A stretch of DNA of 64,000 bases from UBA8752 sp036159995. Its GTDB lineage: Bacteria; Bacteroidota; Bacteroidia; Flavobacteriales_D; Sanyastnellaceae. Position 1 is the first letter of the stretch. Each line of letters begins with the position of its first letter. This document shows positions 38,192-49,500 of this stretch, piece by piece. The notes under the pieces are model-generated. The model searched no databases. It was not told the DNA's origin and saw nothing but the letters and a program-made list of their open reading frames with translations. The position numbers and the translations under genes were made by a program. The stretch covers positions 1-64,000 of the forward strand of contig JAYYEI010000047.1 in NCBI GenBank assembly GCA_036159995.1, in the 5' to 3' direction.

Positions 38192-39658
38192 ATGAAGCAC
38201 CTCTACACTGCGCTCCTCGCGCTTTTCATCAGCTTCTCCGCCGCAGCCCAGCTGCCCGACGGAAGCATTGCCCCCGACTTCACCGCTGAAGACATCAACG
38301 GCGTCGAGCACAATCTCTACAGCCTCCTTGACCAAGGCAAGAAGGTCATCATCGACTTCTCCGCCACCTGGTGCGGTCCCTGCTGGAACTACCACAACAC
38401 CGGCGCCCTCGAAGAGATCTGGGAGACCTACGGTCCCGACGGAACCGATGAGGCCTACGTGTTCTTCATCGAAGGCGACGACACCACCACCCAGGCTGAC
38501 CTGGAGGGAACGGGAACGGCCACGACCGGAAACTGGATCGAAGGCACGGGCTACCCGATCATCGACAACGGTGGCAGCATCTTCGACGACTACGCCGGAG
38601 CCTACTACCCCACCATTTACACCGTGTGCCCGAACCGCATGCTCGTGGAGAGCAGCCAGATTTCGGCTGAGGATCACGCCGCCATCCTGTTCGCCAACGA
38701 CTGCGCCGCCGCCACCCAGGCCAACGACGCCGCCGTGCTGAACTACACCGGTGAGACCATCTCCTGCAGCGGCAGCCCGTCCGCCATCAGCGCCACGCTG
38801 ATGAACCTCGGCCTCGACAACCTGACCAGCGCTACCCTCGACCTCATCGTCGGCGGCAACAGCGTGCTCTCCTACAACTGGAGCGGCAACCTCGAGACCT
38901 ACGGCATGGAGGACGTCCAGATGGGCAGCTACCAGTTCAACGGCAGCACCGACTTCAGCATCCGCATCACCAGCAGCGACGAGAACGACGACAACGACGA
39001 GATCTTCGCCAGCGTCGACGGCGCCACCGAGTCCACGACCCTCTTCTACATCTACCTGACCACCGACGGTTGGGGTGAGGAGACCGGCTGGGAGATCCGC
39101 GACCAGGACGGCACCGTGGTGGCCGACGCTGCTGCCGGCAGCTACGCCAGCACCACCACCTACGAAGAGTACGTGGGCGTGCCGAGCACCGGTTGCTACA
39201 CCTTCACCCTGACCGACACTTACGGCGACGGCCTCTTCGGCAGCCAGTGGGGCAACGTGGACGGCAACTGCTACGTGACGTCCGTCGACAACAGCCTGAA
39301 CACGTTCAGCTACGTCTACATGTACAATGGTGACTACAACTTCTCCAGCGAGACCCGTGCTGCCGACGTGCAGACCGCAGTCAGCGTCGAGGAGGAGGCT
39401 ACCGTGACCACCTTCAACGTCTACCCGAACCCGGTGGAGGACGTCGCATGGATCGACCTCAGCCTCGCCGGCAACGAGGAAGTCCGTCTCGACGTGGTCA
39501 ACCTGATCGGCCAGAAGGTCGTCAGCCAGGACCTCGGCACCCTGAGCGCTGGCCAGACCCGCATGCCGCTCGATTTGGGCAGCCTGCAGTCCGGCATCTA
39601 CCTGGTGACGGTCACCGCCGGTGACACCGTCTCCACGCTGCGCGTGACCAAGAAGTAA
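38192..39658 (+). CDS. Secreted thioredoxin-fold protein with T9SS type A sorting domain
   Basis: This 488-residue exported protein has a signal peptide ending SAAAQ (residue 20). A TlpA-like thioredoxin domain follows, with IDFSATWCGPCWNYHNTGAL and the redox pair CGPC at 61-64. A central beta-rich region of about 230 residues follows, and a type A T9SS domain comes last. The sorting domain begins near NVYPNPVEDVAWIDLSL (about residue 410) and ends with GIYLVTVTAGDTVSTLRVTKK-like strands. Thioredoxin fused to a T9SS tail implies a redox-active or redox-derived protein at the cell surface. The central region has the GDGLFGSQWG and DTYGDG motifs seen in other Bacteroidota surface proteins. Codon use looks biased to C-ending codons, suggesting high expression. 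A strong terminator follows. Confidence 0.92.
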   Translation: MKHLYTALLALFISFSAAAQLPDGSIAPDFTAEDINGVEHNLYSLLDQGKKVIIDFSATWCGPCWNYHNTGALEEIWETYGPDGTDEAYVFFIEGDDTTTQADLEGTGTATTGNWIEGTGYPIIDNGGSIFDDYAGAYYPTIYTVCPNRMLVESSQISAEDHAAILFANDCAAATQANDAAVLNYTGETISCSGSPSAISATLMNLGLDNLTSATLDLIVGGNSVLSYNWSGNLETYGMEDVQMGSYQFNGSTDFSIRITSSDENDDNDEIFASVDGATESTTLFYIYLTTDGWGEETGWEIRDQDGTVVADAAAGSYASTTTYEEYVGVPSTGCYTFTLTDTYGDGLFGSQWGNVDGNCYVTSVDNSLNTFSYVYMYNGDYNFSSETRAADVQTAVSVEEEATVTTFNVYPNPVEDVAWIDLSLAGNEEVRLDVVNLIGQKVVSQDLGTLSAGQTRMPLDLGSLQSGIYLVTVTAGDTVSTLRVTKK

Positions 39659-39679
39659 TTCTTCGGATACAGTTTTTGG

Positions 39680-39720
39680 AAGACCGATGGGGCCCTGCCT
39701 CATCGGTCTTTCTTTTCTTG
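39680..39720 (+). terminator. Rho-independent terminator after the thioredoxin-T9SS gene
   Basis: A perfect 10-bp stem (AAGACCGATG at 39680-39689 with CATCGGTCTT at 39701-39710) encloses an 11-base loop. It is followed by a T-rich tract at 39711-39719. It lies 21 bases after the stop codon and overlaps no gene, since the next gene starts at 39744. Confidence 0.85.
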
Positions 39721-39743
39721 CAGGACCTGCATTGACATTGGAC

Positions 39744-40232
39744 ATGAATCGACTCCTCTCCCTCACCCTGCTGCTCGGTTGGACCGCAGCGGTGTCCGCC
39801 CAGGACATCCCCTCCGTCGAGCTGAAAGACCTCGCGGACATGACCGTGGACACACGTGCCTTCGTGGAGGAAGCCGAGGGACCCGTCCTCTTCTGTTTCT
39901 GGGCCACCTGGTGCAGCCCGTGCAAGCGTGAGCTGAACAATTACGCCGACCTCTATCCCGATTGGCAGGACGAGACCGGGGTGGAGCTCGTGGCCGTCTC
40001 CATCGACGATCCGCGGAGCATGATGCGGGTCAAGCCCTACGTCAACAGCGTCAGCTGGGACTACACCGTCCTGCTCGATCCCAACAAGGCCTTTGCCCGC
40101 GCCATGCAGGTCAACAACGTGCCCCACACCTTCCTGGTCAACGCCGAGGGCGAGGTTGTCTGGCAACACAACAACTACGCCGACGGCGACGAGGAAGAGC
40201 TCTATGAGGAGCTGCTGAAGCTGGCCGAATGA
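39744..40232 (+). CDS. Secreted TlpA-like thiol-disulfide oxidoreductase
   Basis: This 162-residue protein has a signal peptide ending VSAQ (residue 20) and a thioredoxin domain with FCFWATWCSPCKRELNNY, CSPC at residues 57-60. The cis-Pro region is NNVPHTFLVN, so all catalytic elements are present. It should act in the periplasm as a thiol oxidase, reductase or isomerase. It starts a tightly coupled run: the next gene overlaps by ATGA, the one after by a single base and the last by ATGA. The start at 39744 leaves room for the upstream terminator and gives the signal peptide directly. Confidence 0.9.
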   Translation: MNRLLSLTLLLGWTAAVSAQDIPSVELKDLADMTVDTRAFVEEAEGPVLFCFWATWCSPCKRELNNYADLYPDWQDETGVELVAVSIDDPRSMMRVKPYVNSVSWDYTVLLDPNKAFARAMQVNNVPHTFLVNAEGEVVWQHNNYADGDEEELYEELLKLAE

Positions 40233-41932
40233 TGCAGCGTTTCCTGTTCGCGGCGGCCGTGGCCGCCCTGCTCACCCCCCGCGCCGCCATCGCGCAGGAG
40301 GACGAGGTCGACGCCGGCCAGATCACCGGCAACGTCCAACTCCTGTTCCAGACTTACCAGGAGGACTCCCTGATCGGCGCTCAGGTCCCCCCGGGCAAGA
40401 CCGGATTCAACGCCTTCGGCAACCTCATCTACACGCGCGGCGACTTCTCCGCCGGCATGCGGTACGAGAGCTACCTCGACCCCATCCTCGGCTACCCCGG
40501 CCGCTTCCGCGGTTCCGGCGTGGGCTATCGCTACGCGAACTACGCCAAAGAGAACTTCGAGGTCACCCTCGGCAACTTCTACGAGCAATTCGGCTCCGGC
40601 CTTCTGCTCCGAGCCTATGAGGAGCGGCAACTCGGCATCGACAATGCCCTCGACGGCTTCCGGCTCATTCTCCGCCCGGCGGACGGGGTGACCCTCAAGG
40701 GTCTCGTCGGCAAGCAGCGCCTCGACTTCGACTCCGGCCTGATCAACGGTCCCGGCACCATCCGCGCCATGGACGGTGAAATCAACCTCAACGACGCCTT
40801 CGAACGGCTCGCCACCTCCGGCACCCGGGTCACCCTCGGGGCCAGTTTCGTCAGCCGATTTCAACCGGGCAGCACCATCTCCAAGGACACCCTTGTCCTC
40901 CAGCTGCCCAACAATGTCGGATCCTGGGGGTACCGCGCCCAAATCCAGAAGGGCGGCTTCCAACTCATGGGCGAGTACGTCCGGAAGATCAACGACCCCA
41001 ACGCCGACAACGGCTTCACCTACGGAGACGGAGAGGGCATCCTCGTGAACGCCGGGTGGTCCACGAAAGGCCTGGGCATCAACGTCGGCTTCAAGGGGGT
41101 CGACAACATGCAGTTCCGCTCCGACCGGAACCTCCAGCTTTTCGACGTGCCGGTGAACTACATCCCCGCCATCACCAAGCAGCACACCTACAACCTCGCC
41201 GCCACCCTCTACCCCTACGCCACGGTCGTCCAGGGAGAGGTGGGCTGGTCCGCAGAGGTCTTCTACACCATTCCGCGGAAGAGCAAACTCGGCGGGAAGT
41301 ACGGCACCAAGATCAGCTTCCAATACGCCACGGCCAGCAGCCTCGACACCACCAACCTCAGTGGCGTGGAAGGCGCGGTTGACGGCTACGTACGCAACAG
41401 CTGGCGGCCCGGAAGCGAGCTGTACATCCGCGACATCAACTTCGACATCAGCCGCAAATTCTCGAAGAATTTCAAGGCCAAGTACGCCTACTTCCACTTC
41501 GACTTCAACACCCTTGCCACCCCGGTCACCACCGACTTCAAGGGCATCGTGAACGCCGATGTGCACGTGCTCGAAACGCAGGTCCGGATCAAAAAGGGCC
41601 ACAGCCTCCGCACCGAGCTGCAGGCCCTCTTCACCGGCATCGATGAGAAGACCGGCGAGAAGCAGGACAAGGGAGACTGGGCCACGGTGCTGGCGGAATA
41701 CTCCATCAGCCCCCATTGGTTCTTCTCCGTGCTGGACCAATACAACTTCGGCAACCCCGACCCCGACCAGCGCGTTCACTACCTGTACGGAACCGTCGGC
41801 CGGATCGAAGGGGCCCACCGCCTCTCCATCGGTTACGGCAAGCGCCGCGAAGGCATCTTCTGCATCGGAGGCGTCTGCCGCGCCGTCCCGGCCTCCAACG
41901 GTTTCGAGATCACCTTCACGAGCAGCTTCTGA
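40229..41932 (+). CDS. DUF6029-type outer-membrane beta-barrel protein
   Basis: This 567-residue protein has a signal peptide (AAIAQ, about residue 22) and a long series of amphipathic beta strands ending in an aromatic residue, GFEITFTSSF. It resembles the Bacteroidota family annotated DUF6029, whose members are predicted outer-membrane barrels. Typical segments are GNVQLLFQTYQEDSLIGA, GVGYRYANYAKENFEVTLGNFYEQFGSGLLLRAYEE and GIDNALDGFRLILRP. No function is established. It is coupled by ATGA to the TlpA-like gene and by TGATG to the Omp28-like gene, which suggests that it works with, or depends on, these thioredoxin-fold partners. Confidence 0.85.
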   Translation: MMQRFLFAAAVAALLTPRAAIAQEDEVDAGQITGNVQLLFQTYQEDSLIGAQVPPGKTGFNAFGNLIYTRGDFSAGMRYESYLDPILGYPGRFRGSGVGYRYANYAKENFEVTLGNFYEQFGSGLLLRAYEERQLGIDNALDGFRLILRPADGVTLKGLVGKQRLDFDSGLINGPGTIRAMDGEINLNDAFERLATSGTRVTLGASFVSRFQPGSTISKDTLVLQLPNNVGSWGYRAQIQKGGFQLMGEYVRKINDPNADNGFTYGDGEGILVNAGWSTKGLGINVGFKGVDNMQFRSDRNLQLFDVPVNYIPAITKQHTYNLAATLYPYATVVQGEVGWSAEVFYTIPRKSKLGGKYGTKISFQYATASSLDTTNLSGVEGAVDGYVRNSWRPGSELYIRDINFDISRKFSKNFKAKYAYFHFDFNTLATPVTTDFKGIVNADVHVLETQVRIKKGHSLRTELQALFTGIDEKTGEKQDKGDWATVLAEYSISPHWFFSVLDQYNFGNPDPDQRVHYLYGTVGRIEGAHRLSIGYGKRREGIFCIGGVCRAVPASNGFEITFTSSF

Positions 41933-42795
41933 TGATGCACTCCGTTCTCCGCCCCGCCGCCCTGCTGGCCACCGCCCTCCTGCTGTTGGGAGGTTGTGAC
42001 GTCCTCGACGATCCGGTCATCCCGCTGACCATCAACTACCGCGGGGACGCCGTACCGCCCACCTTCGACGCCCTGTCGAGCGGTCCCCAACACGTGCTGC
42101 TCGAGGACTTCACCGCCCACCAGTGCGGCAACTGTCCACCGGCCGGTGTCCTCGCCGAGCAATTGGCCGAGGAGCATGACGGACTCGTCCACGTTCTCGC
42201 CGTCCACGCCGGCTCCCTCGCCGCGGTCAGCGATGCCCCCTTCGACACGGATTGGACCACCCTCGAGTCCAACGCCTACTGGGACCAACTCGCCGCTCAG
42301 GTGAATCCCATCGGACGCGTCAACCGTCGGGGAGGACCGGACGAAATCGCGTCGCCAAACAATTGGCCCGCCTCCGTGGACGCCGAACTCGCCCTGACGC
42401 CGGATGCCCACCTGCAAGGCGCGGTCATCCCCGACCCCAGCGTGGCCGAGGACGTCCACCTGCACACCCACATCACCTTTGCCAATGCGGTCGCGGGAGA
42501 GGTGCGGCTGGCCCTGCTCATCAGCGAGAACCACCTGATCGCCGCCCAGCTCGATTACCAGAACGATCCCGAAGTCATCGAGGACTTCGAGCACAACCAC
42601 ATGCTGCGCGGCAGCCTGAGCGGGGCCGACGGCCTTGTCGTCGCCACCGACCCGGCAGCGGGCAGCACACTCCAACTCGACTACACCCTCGTATGGAACG
42701 ACGAGTGGGTGCTGGACAACAGCCACGTCCTCGCCGTACTGACCAACGCCGACGGCGAGGTCCTGAACTGCCTCGACCTGCCCTTCACGCCATGA
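41932..42795 (+). CDS. Omp28-related thioredoxin-fold lipoprotein
   Basis: This 287-residue lipoprotein has a lipobox (LLLGGC, Cys22) and matches the Omp28-related family of Bacteroidota outer-membrane proteins. Its N-terminal half is thioredoxin-like: HVLLEDFTAHQCGNCPPAGV carries the pair CGNC at residues 65-68, which could be redox-active. The C-terminal half is a beta domain (VRLALLISENHLIAAQ, LRGSLSGADGLVV) typical of the family. The family's role is not established; Porphyromonas Omp28 has been described as a surface protein. The ATG at 41932 shares one base with the upstream stop. Confidence 0.87.
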   Translation: MMHSVLRPAALLATALLLLGGCDVLDDPVIPLTINYRGDAVPPTFDALSSGPQHVLLEDFTAHQCGNCPPAGVLAEQLAEEHDGLVHVLAVHAGSLAAVSDAPFDTDWTTLESNAYWDQLAAQVNPIGRVNRRGGPDEIASPNNWPASVDAELALTPDAHLQGAVIPDPSVAEDVHLHTHITFANAVAGEVRLALLISENHLIAAQLDYQNDPEVIEDFEHNHMLRGSLSGADGLVVATDPAAGSTLQLDYTLVWNDEWVLDNSHVLAVLTNADGEVLNCLDLPFTP

Positions 42796-43418
42796 GGTTG
42801 CGGAGCCTGCTCACCGTTCTCGGCCTGCTGCTCTGCACTACAGGCATGGCCCAAGCCCTGCGCTTCGACGGCGGCCCGGTGGCCGGCATCAATGCCTCGC
42901 AGGTCCAAGGCGACGACTATACCGGGTTCAACAAGCTCGGACTCTCCGGCGGCGCCTTCATCGACATCCGCAACCCCGACAACTACTGGGGCATCCGACT
43001 CGAGATGCACTATGCCGAAAAGGGCAGTCGTCGCGGCGGAGATCCCGAGGTGGGCACCACCACCATCGAGCTGCGGATGAACTACATCGACATCCCGGTG
43101 CTGCTCGACGTCAACCTCGGCGACTACCAGGTCGGCTTCGGCCCCTACCTCGGCCGGATGATCAAGGCCGAAAAATGGCAACGCGTCTCCGACACGGTGA
43201 GCAGCCTCGAAGACGACCTGAACACTTGGGACCTCGGCGGGCAGGCCTACGCCCGCACCCCTATTGGCGAGTCCGCCTTTTTCCAGGCCCGCATCTCGGG
43301 CAGTGCCCTGAGCCTCAAGAAGGACGGCCCTGCGCTCGGCGGCACCCCATTCGGACCCCGCGTCCGCAACGTGTCCCTCCACTTCGGCATCGGCTGGAGC
43401 CTCCGCGGCACCCCCTGA
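42792..43418 (+). CDS. Outer-membrane beta-barrel protein (PorT/OMP_b-brl type)
   Basis: This 208-residue protein has a signal peptide (GMAQA, about residue 20) followed by eight or so beta strands. The start FDGGPVAGINASQVQGDDYTGFNKLGLSGGAFID is characteristic of PorT-like outer-membrane barrels of Bacteroidota, as is YIDIPVLLDVNLGDYQVGFGPYLG. The last strand ends NVSLHFGIGWSL. Related proteins include PorT/SprT of the T9SS, but the broader family is large, so I do not call it PorT. It is the last gene of the coupled cluster (ATGA overlap with the Omp28-like gene). A short hairpin follows. Confidence 0.82.
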   Translation: MRLRSLLTVLGLLLCTTGMAQALRFDGGPVAGINASQVQGDDYTGFNKLGLSGGAFIDIRNPDNYWGIRLEMHYAEKGSRRGGDPEVGTTTIELRMNYIDIPVLLDVNLGDYQVGFGPYLGRMIKAEKWQRVSDTVSSLEDDLNTWDLGGQAYARTPIGESAFFQARISGSALSLKKDGPALGGTPFGPRVRNVSLHFGIGWSLRGTP

Positions 43419-43428
43419 GCACCCCATA

Positions 43429-43447
43429 ACCGGGGTTGAATCCCGGT
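43429..43447 (+). terminator. Short hairpin after the barrel gene
   Basis: ACCGGG (43429-43434) pairs with CCCGGT (43442-43447) around a 7-base loop, 10 bases after the stop codon. There is no T tract, so termination is plausible but weakly supported. Confidence 0.35.
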
Positions 43448-43496
43448 ATTACATCATTGCCCTTCGACAGAAGGAGACAGACGTCAACGAGAAAGA

Positions 43497-43508
43497 TGAC
43501 AATTGTCA
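43497..43508. promoter_or_regulatory. 12-bp perfect palindrome upstream of the 2,079-residue protein gene
   Basis: TGACAATTGTCA is a perfect inverted repeat 35 bases before the ATG at 43544 and is the most AT-rich part of the intergenic region. It could be an operator or a -33 region, since the TTG lies within it. No matching regulator is visible nearby, so the function is a guess. Confidence 0.3.
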
Positions 43509-43543
43509 CCCGCATGGCGTTGATTTTCAATACTTTCTGAGGA

Positions 43544-46500
43544 ATGCGCCATTTTCTCGCCCTCCTCTGGACCTTGACCGCGGTCCTTCCCTCCCTCCAC
43601 GCCCAGACCACTCTCGGTTGTGATCCGGATGTCCTCCTCGCCGTCGACGACACCTACGTCATCCAGGAAAGCGATCTCCCCACGTTCGGAGCAAGCCTAT
43701 TGGACAACGACATCATCAATGTGGACGTCTTCAGCGTTTCTGTTGAGGGCCTGCCCCCTTGCTTCGCCCATGAAGAGGGCTCGGGCTTCATCTTCTACGC
43801 AGGAGGCAGTGCGGATGGCAACAGTTGCTGCGGGACCTTCACGTTTACCTACTCGTTGCAATCTCCCAACAGCGGCTGCATCGCCGGAGTCACCATCATC
43901 GTGGAATGCGAAGAGCCCAAAGGCGACTGCTCCACCATCTTCCTGGAGTCCGCCATCAATTCCGATCAGATCCTCGACGACGGAACGGTCGTGGACACCA
44001 CGGGCACGGACTGCGTCTACGTCTGCGAGAACTCCATCACGACCATCATCGCCCCCCACTCCGACCAGAACACCTATGATTGGACGGTCACCGGAGGCAG
44101 TCTGAGCAGCGCCAGCCAAGGCGAATCCACGGCGGAAGTCGAATGGGGCGCCGCAGGGCAGGGCAATGTGAGCGTCATCATCACCGGACCCGGAGGAACC
44201 GAGGTGATGCAGCAATGCGTGGAAATCGGAGCCGCACCCGTGGCGGACTTCGCGGCGCCCACACCTGTCTGCCTTCTGACCCCCGTCCAGTTTACCAGCA
44301 ACTCGACCCCCGGCGCGGACCACTTTTGGGATTTCGGCAATGGCGCCTCCTCGAACCAGGTCAACCCGACCCACACCTTCACCACCCCCGGGATCCATGA
44401 CGTCGTCCTGACTGTAACCACCCCCCTGCTCAACGCCGAGGGAGACACCGTCTGTTGCTGCCAGGATACCTATGCCCTCGAAATCGAGGTGCTCAGCGAA
44501 AAGGGACCGGACATCGAATGCATCACGACCCTCTGTGAAGGAGACAGCGCCTGTTACTGGACCAACACCACCTGCCCCGGAGCCACATACGATTGGACCG
44601 TCACCGACGCCAACGGCAATGCGGTCACCTTCTCCGGACAGAACACCCCAGAAATCTGCCTGCAATGGGACCAAGGACCCTTCGGCGAAGTGAGTCTGGC
44701 CGTGTCCGGATGCAGCGGAATCTGCGACCAGCCCTCCACCGTCCAAGTCCCCATCATCTCCTCGACCGCCACCATTTCCGGTCCGGATATCGTCTGCCCG
44801 GGCGACGTGGTGGTGTACTCCGTTCCGAAGTGGATGGACGTGGTCTACGATTGGACCGTGACCGGAGGGACCGTAGCCAGCACCGACGGCAACCAGGTCA
44901 GTGTCATTTGGGGACCAGCCGGTGTGGGGACCCTGCACGTCTCGTACGAGAGTCCGTTCCTTCTCGGCCTAAAAGCTCACGATGCCCCGGACTGCTCCGG
45001 TGAAGGCCACCTCACCGTCGACATCCTTCCCGAACTGAGCTTCACCTCCGCCCCCACCACGGCCTGCACCGGGGAGAGCCTCACCTTCGCCACCAATGCC
45101 ACCGTCTCCATCGACTGGCAAGTGAGCGCGCCAGGCATCGGCTCGACCTCCGGAGCATTCTACACTGTCACCTTCCCTTCTGCTGGGGCCTACACAGTGA
45201 CCGCCTCAGATCCCGGTTCCAACTACTGCAACCCAGACATCTCCGTGACCGTCGTGGTCGTCGACCCGCCGAACCCGGTCATCAGCGGTCCGACAGAAGG
45301 ATGCACGGGGGAAGACCTCCTGTACTTCGTGGACCCGGTTGAACCCGGCATCAACTACAGCTGGAGCGTGTCTCCCAGCCAAGGGACCCTGTCCAACTAC
45401 TTCGGCACCAACACGACGGTCAATTGGAGCAGCGCGGCCCCCGACCATGAGCTGTTTCTGAGCGCCTATCGGTCCACCGCCCCAGTCTGCGATGCCAATA
45501 CCTCCATTGAATTCAATCCCCTGTCTCCGGTCACGCCACTCGGCCTAGACCAGGATACGGCGTGCGCCAACCAGATCGAGTCCTACCTCCTGAGTACCTC
45601 CGGTGCGACCAATGGAGAGGAATTCACCTGGAGCATCAGCCCGACGACAGCAGGAAGCGTCGTGGACGGACAGGGAACAGAGGAGGTCGAAATCCAATGG
45701 AACGACCACACCGGAAACGCCATGGTCACGGTTGTGTCTTCCCTCTGCAACCAACAGGAGACCGCGACGTTCACCGTCATCGTCAGCCCGCAGCCCAATC
45801 CGGTCATCAGCCAGACGGGGGACCTCTGCCCCGGCGCCTTCAACCCGGCAGAACTCACCACATCGACCCCCGGCCTCGACCATGCTTGGACTGACCCCAA
45901 CGGCCTTCAAGGATTCAATCATGAATTCATCGTCCAGAATGCCGGTGAACACGAGGTGACGGTCACAGATGGGCAGGGTTGCTACGGCACGGCCTACTTC
46001 ACCGTGGAAGCCGCTCCGGTGCCTGTGGCCGACATCACGTCCCCGGACCCCGACGTCATCTGCATTCCGACCTTCATTGACGATGTGATCATGTACACGC
46101 CGACTGCATCGGGATGGTCCCACCTGTGGAACACGGGCTCCACGGCATCGAGCCAATCGCACATGATCCAGAATCTGTTCGGCTCCACCACCTATACGGT
46201 GACGACCACCATTGATGCCACGGGCTGTTCCGCCTTCGACCTCTACACAGTCACGGAGAGCGCCTGCGAATGCACCGGCAACTGCGACTGCGAACCCGCC
46301 GACCAGCTGAATCCGACTGCGGTCGTTGACTGCAACTCAGTCACCGTCGACAACGGATCGGCCCTCGCCACGGCAACCCAATGGAACTACAGCGATGGAG
46401 ACGGGTGGACTTCATCCAGCTCCAACGTCTATTCCGAGGCCGGATGCTACACCATCCAGGCTGTCGCCCTGGTCCCCGACCTCAATCAGGCTGGAGCCTT

Positions 46501-49500
46501 CTGTGAGGTCACTGGGTTCGTTGGCGTGTGCATTCCCCTTGCGGCCGACATCGGATGCGACATCACCGGCTGCTCGGATGTGGCCTTCACCGACCTGAGC
46601 TCCTACATCGACCAGACCGGTGCGGGCAACAACATTGTAGCATGGTCTTGGGACTTCGGTGATGGCAACAGCGTGAACTATAGTCTCCCATCTGCTCCAC
46701 CTCCTTCCCAAGTGAACCACCTCTATGCAGGGGGCGGAAACTATCAGGTCACCCTCACCGTGACCGCGGCCAACGGCTGCACCGCCACCGCCACCAAGAC
46801 GGTGACCATCGGCTCCGTGGGGATGCCCATTCTGACCATCCACTCCCCCCTCTGCGTGGGTGAGCCCGGCACCCACTCAGCATTGGCCACCAATGCGGTC
46901 AATTACACCTGGAGTTTCCCGGACGGCGTGACATTCCAAGGTCCGGTCATCGAGCACACCTTTACCTCCGTTCCTGCCAGCAACACCATCACGGTGACGG
47001 CTGAGGACAGCCAAGGGTGCACGCAGACCGCCACCGCCGTGGTCACGGTCCATCCCGAACCGGACGACCCCTTCGCCGCCACCCTCGATGAAATCGTGTG
47101 CTTCAATCCTGGAAACGCCCTCCTGCAAGCGATGCCGGGCTTCGACACCTATCAGTGGTTGGATGAGAACGAAGTGGACATTTCCGGAGCCACCTCGGAC
47201 AGCTACCTCGCAGGTGCTGGCGAATATTTTGTGACCATCGAAGATGCCAACGGCTGTTTCAGAACCAGCGGCCCCGTCTCCGTGCAGGTGCTGCCCGACC
47301 TGAGCCCCGCCATCCTCGGCCCCTCGACCGTATGCGGTAACGACGACGCCTTCTTCCAAACCGTGGGCAGCTTTTCCTCCCACAAGTGGTTTGTGGATGG
47401 CAATCTGTCCTCCACAGCGCCCACCCTGAATTTCTCAGGGGTGGTCGGCACCTCGTACGACGTCCATCTGGTGGTGACCGATGCAACGAACAATTGCCCC
47501 CATTCCTCCGACACCGTCGCCGTCGAATGGGTGGAGGATCTCCTGTTCCAATTGACGTCCCCGGTCATCCTGCCCTGCGCAGGGGACGACATCCTGATCA
47601 ACGTGGACCCGGCCGATCCCAGTGTGAACTACACCTGGAACACCGGCGCCACCGGATCCAGCATCATCGCCCAGAACGCCGGCACCTACATCGCCACCGG
47701 CGTCAATGCCAATGGCTGCGCCCACAGCGCCGACTTCGTGATCCTGCCGGCTCCAGACCTGTGCGAAGTGCCCTCGGGTTGCCATGAGGATTGCTACGCC
47801 CAACTGGTCTGTGCCCCGGAAGGCCATCAAGCCTATCAGTGGTACCAGGACGGCAACGCCATCGCTGGGGCCACCGACCCATGCCATCTGGTGAATGCCA
47901 CCGGCCTGTTCTGGGTCGAGGTCACCGGCCAGAACGGCTGCACCTCCACCTCCGACATCCTGGACTTCACCCTCCTCGACTGCTCCTGCGATTTCGAGCC
48001 CATCATCGAGGTCACCTCCGAGGAAGACTCCTGCTGCGTCATGCTCTCCTTTGACAACAACAGCACGGGCTGCTTCTACGAACTGGACGTCCACACCCAT
48101 GGAGAGCCCGCCTCGTTCTACCCCTCGAGCGATTTCACCTACATCAGCGGAGGGCCGGCCGATCTGCAGTTGGAGTACGCGGGAGGCGTGGCCCCGATCG
48201 GCATCATTCAGGACGCCGTCAGGATCTGTTTCACGGGGTCCGAAGGAACCTATGCCGGCGTCCACACCGTCGGTTGGGATTGGTCCAATCCGGATGAGGA
48301 TGCCGGATGCGGCGGCGAATTCCCCTTCGAATGCGAATCCGACACCTCGACCACAACCGACAGCACGTGTGTCAGTATCCTAGAGGACTTCATCCTCTGC
48401 GAGGACGATGGTAGCCTGACCTACGGCTTCACCCTCTGCAACGGGGCCTCCACGCCCTTTGCCATCGGCCATTTCACGCTGTCGGCCATTGTGCCGGGCG
48501 GTGTGCAGGTGAGCCAGAGCACGTTTGACCTGAGCGGAACACCCATTGCCCCGGGAGACTGTGGCGACTTCTCCGTCACCCTCACCGGTGTAGGCGCCAA
48601 TCCGGAAGTCTGTTTCATGATCTCCACCCACGAAGCCGACCCCGCCACCCAGCCTGATGCGGCCTGCTGCTTCCTGGAGCACTGCGTGGAGGTGCCTCCG
48701 TGCGACTCGGACTGTGCGACCATGGTGCTTTTCGACAGTTCCTACTGCGATGAGGATGGGTATTACCTCGAGTTCGGGGTCTCCAACAACACGGGATACA
48801 CCTTCGGACAGCTCCAGATGAGCTATCAGGGTCAATCGGGGACCATCGTCCAATGGGTCACGGGCATGAGCATCCTGCCCATGACATCCGACATCCTGAA
48901 CGTGACCCTCGATCCGAACCTGCTCGGCGAAAGCCCCTTCTGCATCGACCTCGTCTTCTATGAGGAAGGCGCGTCGGGCGAACTGGTGGAATGCTGCCAC
49001 CTGCCCTGGTGCTTTGACTTGCCGCCCTGCGACGAGGACATCTTCGGCTGCACGGACCCGGCGGCCCTGAATTATGATCCGAATGCCACGGTGGAGGACG
49101 GCTCCTGCGAGTACAATGAAATCTGCTACGGGCCGTCCGATCCAACCTACCCGTGTACCGAGGAGTACGACCCGGTGTGCGGCTGTGATGGCAACACCTA
49201 CGCCAACGCATGCTATGCCTTCTACATCCACGGCATCCAGTCCTGGACCTATGGCCCCTGCGGCACGGGAGGACCCGTACTCGGCTGCACCGTGGACGAG
49301 GCCTGCAACTTCAACCCGGATGCCACCGAGGACGACGGCTCGTGCGCCTACCCGTTGGATGGATTCGACTGTGACGGCAACTGCCTGAACGACGTCAACG
49401 GGAACGGCATCTGCGATGAATTCGAGGTGGAGATCGAAGTGCAGGGATGCACCAACCCCGATGCGGTCAACTTCAACCCGGAGGCGACCGTGGACGACGG

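Noticed and set aside
42792..43418. Calling the barrel gene porT of the T9SS
   Set aside because: The family of PorT-like barrels is broad and nothing here separates it from general outer-membrane barrels.
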